NCBI GenBank assembly: GCA_966212235.1
Contig: CBIHPP010000017.1
Coordinates: 62,001-126,000 of the forward strand
From: Niastella sp966212235
Lineage (GTDB): Bacteria; Bacteroidota; Bacteroidia; Chitinophagales; Chitinophagaceae
Length of the DNA stretch: 64,000 bases
Reading direction: 5' to 3'
Below are positions 63,711 through 64,000 of the stretch, one piece after another. Every line of letters begins with the position of its first letter. Within the stretch, counting starts at the first letter, position 1. Under the pieces are notes generated by a model. That model ran no database searches. It was not told the origin of the DNA and saw only the letters and a list, made by a program, of their open reading frames with translations. The translations under genes and the position numbers were made by a program.

Positions 63711-64000
63711 TTACACAACCTCCCTCCCCATAAACGGATCACTAAAACTTTCTTTCCCAGTTTCTACTCGTCCGGCATACCGTTTTTCAAATGCATCCGC
63801 GCCGTTTATTTGTACACTGAAATCGTACCAGCCGTAACTGTCTTTCCCGGAAAGCGGCACTATCGCTTTGCCGCCTTTTGCTATCTCCTGTACGATATCC
63901 TTCTTTTTATAAGCGTTGTCCTTTATGGTCACCTGTAAGGTTTTGTGTGCATCGGTATTAGTAAGATGCAGCACCACATTTCCGGAAGGTTTATTGGCTT
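63711..64000 (-). CDS. phosphocholine-type phospholipase C, C-terminal end only
   Basis: The frame is open to the window edge, so the start and most of the protein lie beyond 64000. The visible 96 residues contain VLHLTNTDAHKTLQVTIKDN, SYGWYDFSVQINGADAF and EKRYAGRVETGKESFSDP, which is the C-terminal beta-sandwich repeat of phosphocholine-preferring bacterial phospholipase C. These exported enzymes split phosphatidylcholine or sphingomyelin into phosphocholine and diacylglycerol or ceramide. The catalytic domain is not in the window, so activity cannot be judged. Confidence 0.85.
   Translation of the reverse strand, partial: ANKPSGNVVLHLTNTDAHKTLQVTIKDNAYKKKDIVQEIAKGGKAIVPLSGKDSYGWYDFSVQINGADAFEKRYAGRVETGKESFSDPFMGREVV

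Noticed and set aside
1..64000. tRNA or rRNA genes
   Set aside because: No cloverleaf with a TTCRANNC-type loop or rRNA segment was noticed on either strand; a covariance-model search would be decisive.

Overview
The window reads as chromosomal DNA of a glycan-degrading Bacteroidota. The best guess is the Chitinophagaceae (Chitinophaga/Niastella-like), because it combines several SusC/SusD pairs, FecI-type sigma factors with FecR anti-sigma factors, a hybrid two-component regulator and many secreted glycosidases. This placement rests on gene content, not on a marker gene.

Layout. (1) 1-5360: the end of one glycan-uptake locus (SusC C-terminus, SusD, GH42 beta-galactosidase-type enzyme). (2) 5402-6192: a small membrane protein with intramembrane histidines. 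(3) 6263-12994: ECF sigma, FecR, STN-containing SusC and SusD, closed by a strong terminator. (4) 13151-16161: small stress or metabolism genes (two VOC/PhnB-like proteins, a GlxA-type AraC regulator, a DUF1579-like protein and a DoxX-like protein). (5) 16287-25056, minus strand: sigma, FecR, SusC, SusD and a GH29 alpha-L-fucosidase. (6) 25143-49632: a large utilisation locus with a divergent hybrid two-component regulator, then GH3, GH51, a double CE1-type esterase, two GH43 enzymes, two SusC/SusD pairs and a DUF1735 lipoprotein. The enzyme set points to feruloylated or acetylated arabinoxylan side chains. (7) 49704-52774: a marR-rph unit encoding a rifampicin phosphotransferase-like enzyme, with a MarR-type palindrome ahead of it. 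(8) 52925-54562: a PIF1-like helicase with a C-terminal WYL-like domain.

(9) 54563-63085 is accessory DNA. It holds gene debris (an SDR pseudogene and the tail of a PKD-like protein), a 42-bp repeat block, and an AT-rich island. The island carries a PD-(D/E)XK nuclease-like protein, an uncharacterised 1358-residue protein with two tiny in-frame ORFs ahead of it, and a SUKH-domain protein. It ends in an unusual 20-21-bp T-tract repeat array followed by an inverted 42-bp array. (10) 63086-64000: a zinc-ribbon/DUF2085 pair and the C-terminus of a phosphocholine-type phospholipase C.

How it works together: each uptake locus appears to have its own control. Loci 3 and 5 look like transenvelope signalling (SusC STN domain to FecR to sigma), and locus 6 uses a sensor that binds sugars in the periplasm. 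The strongest candidate for something undescribed is the AT-rich island at about 55.8-62.2 kb together with the phased repeat arrays beside it.
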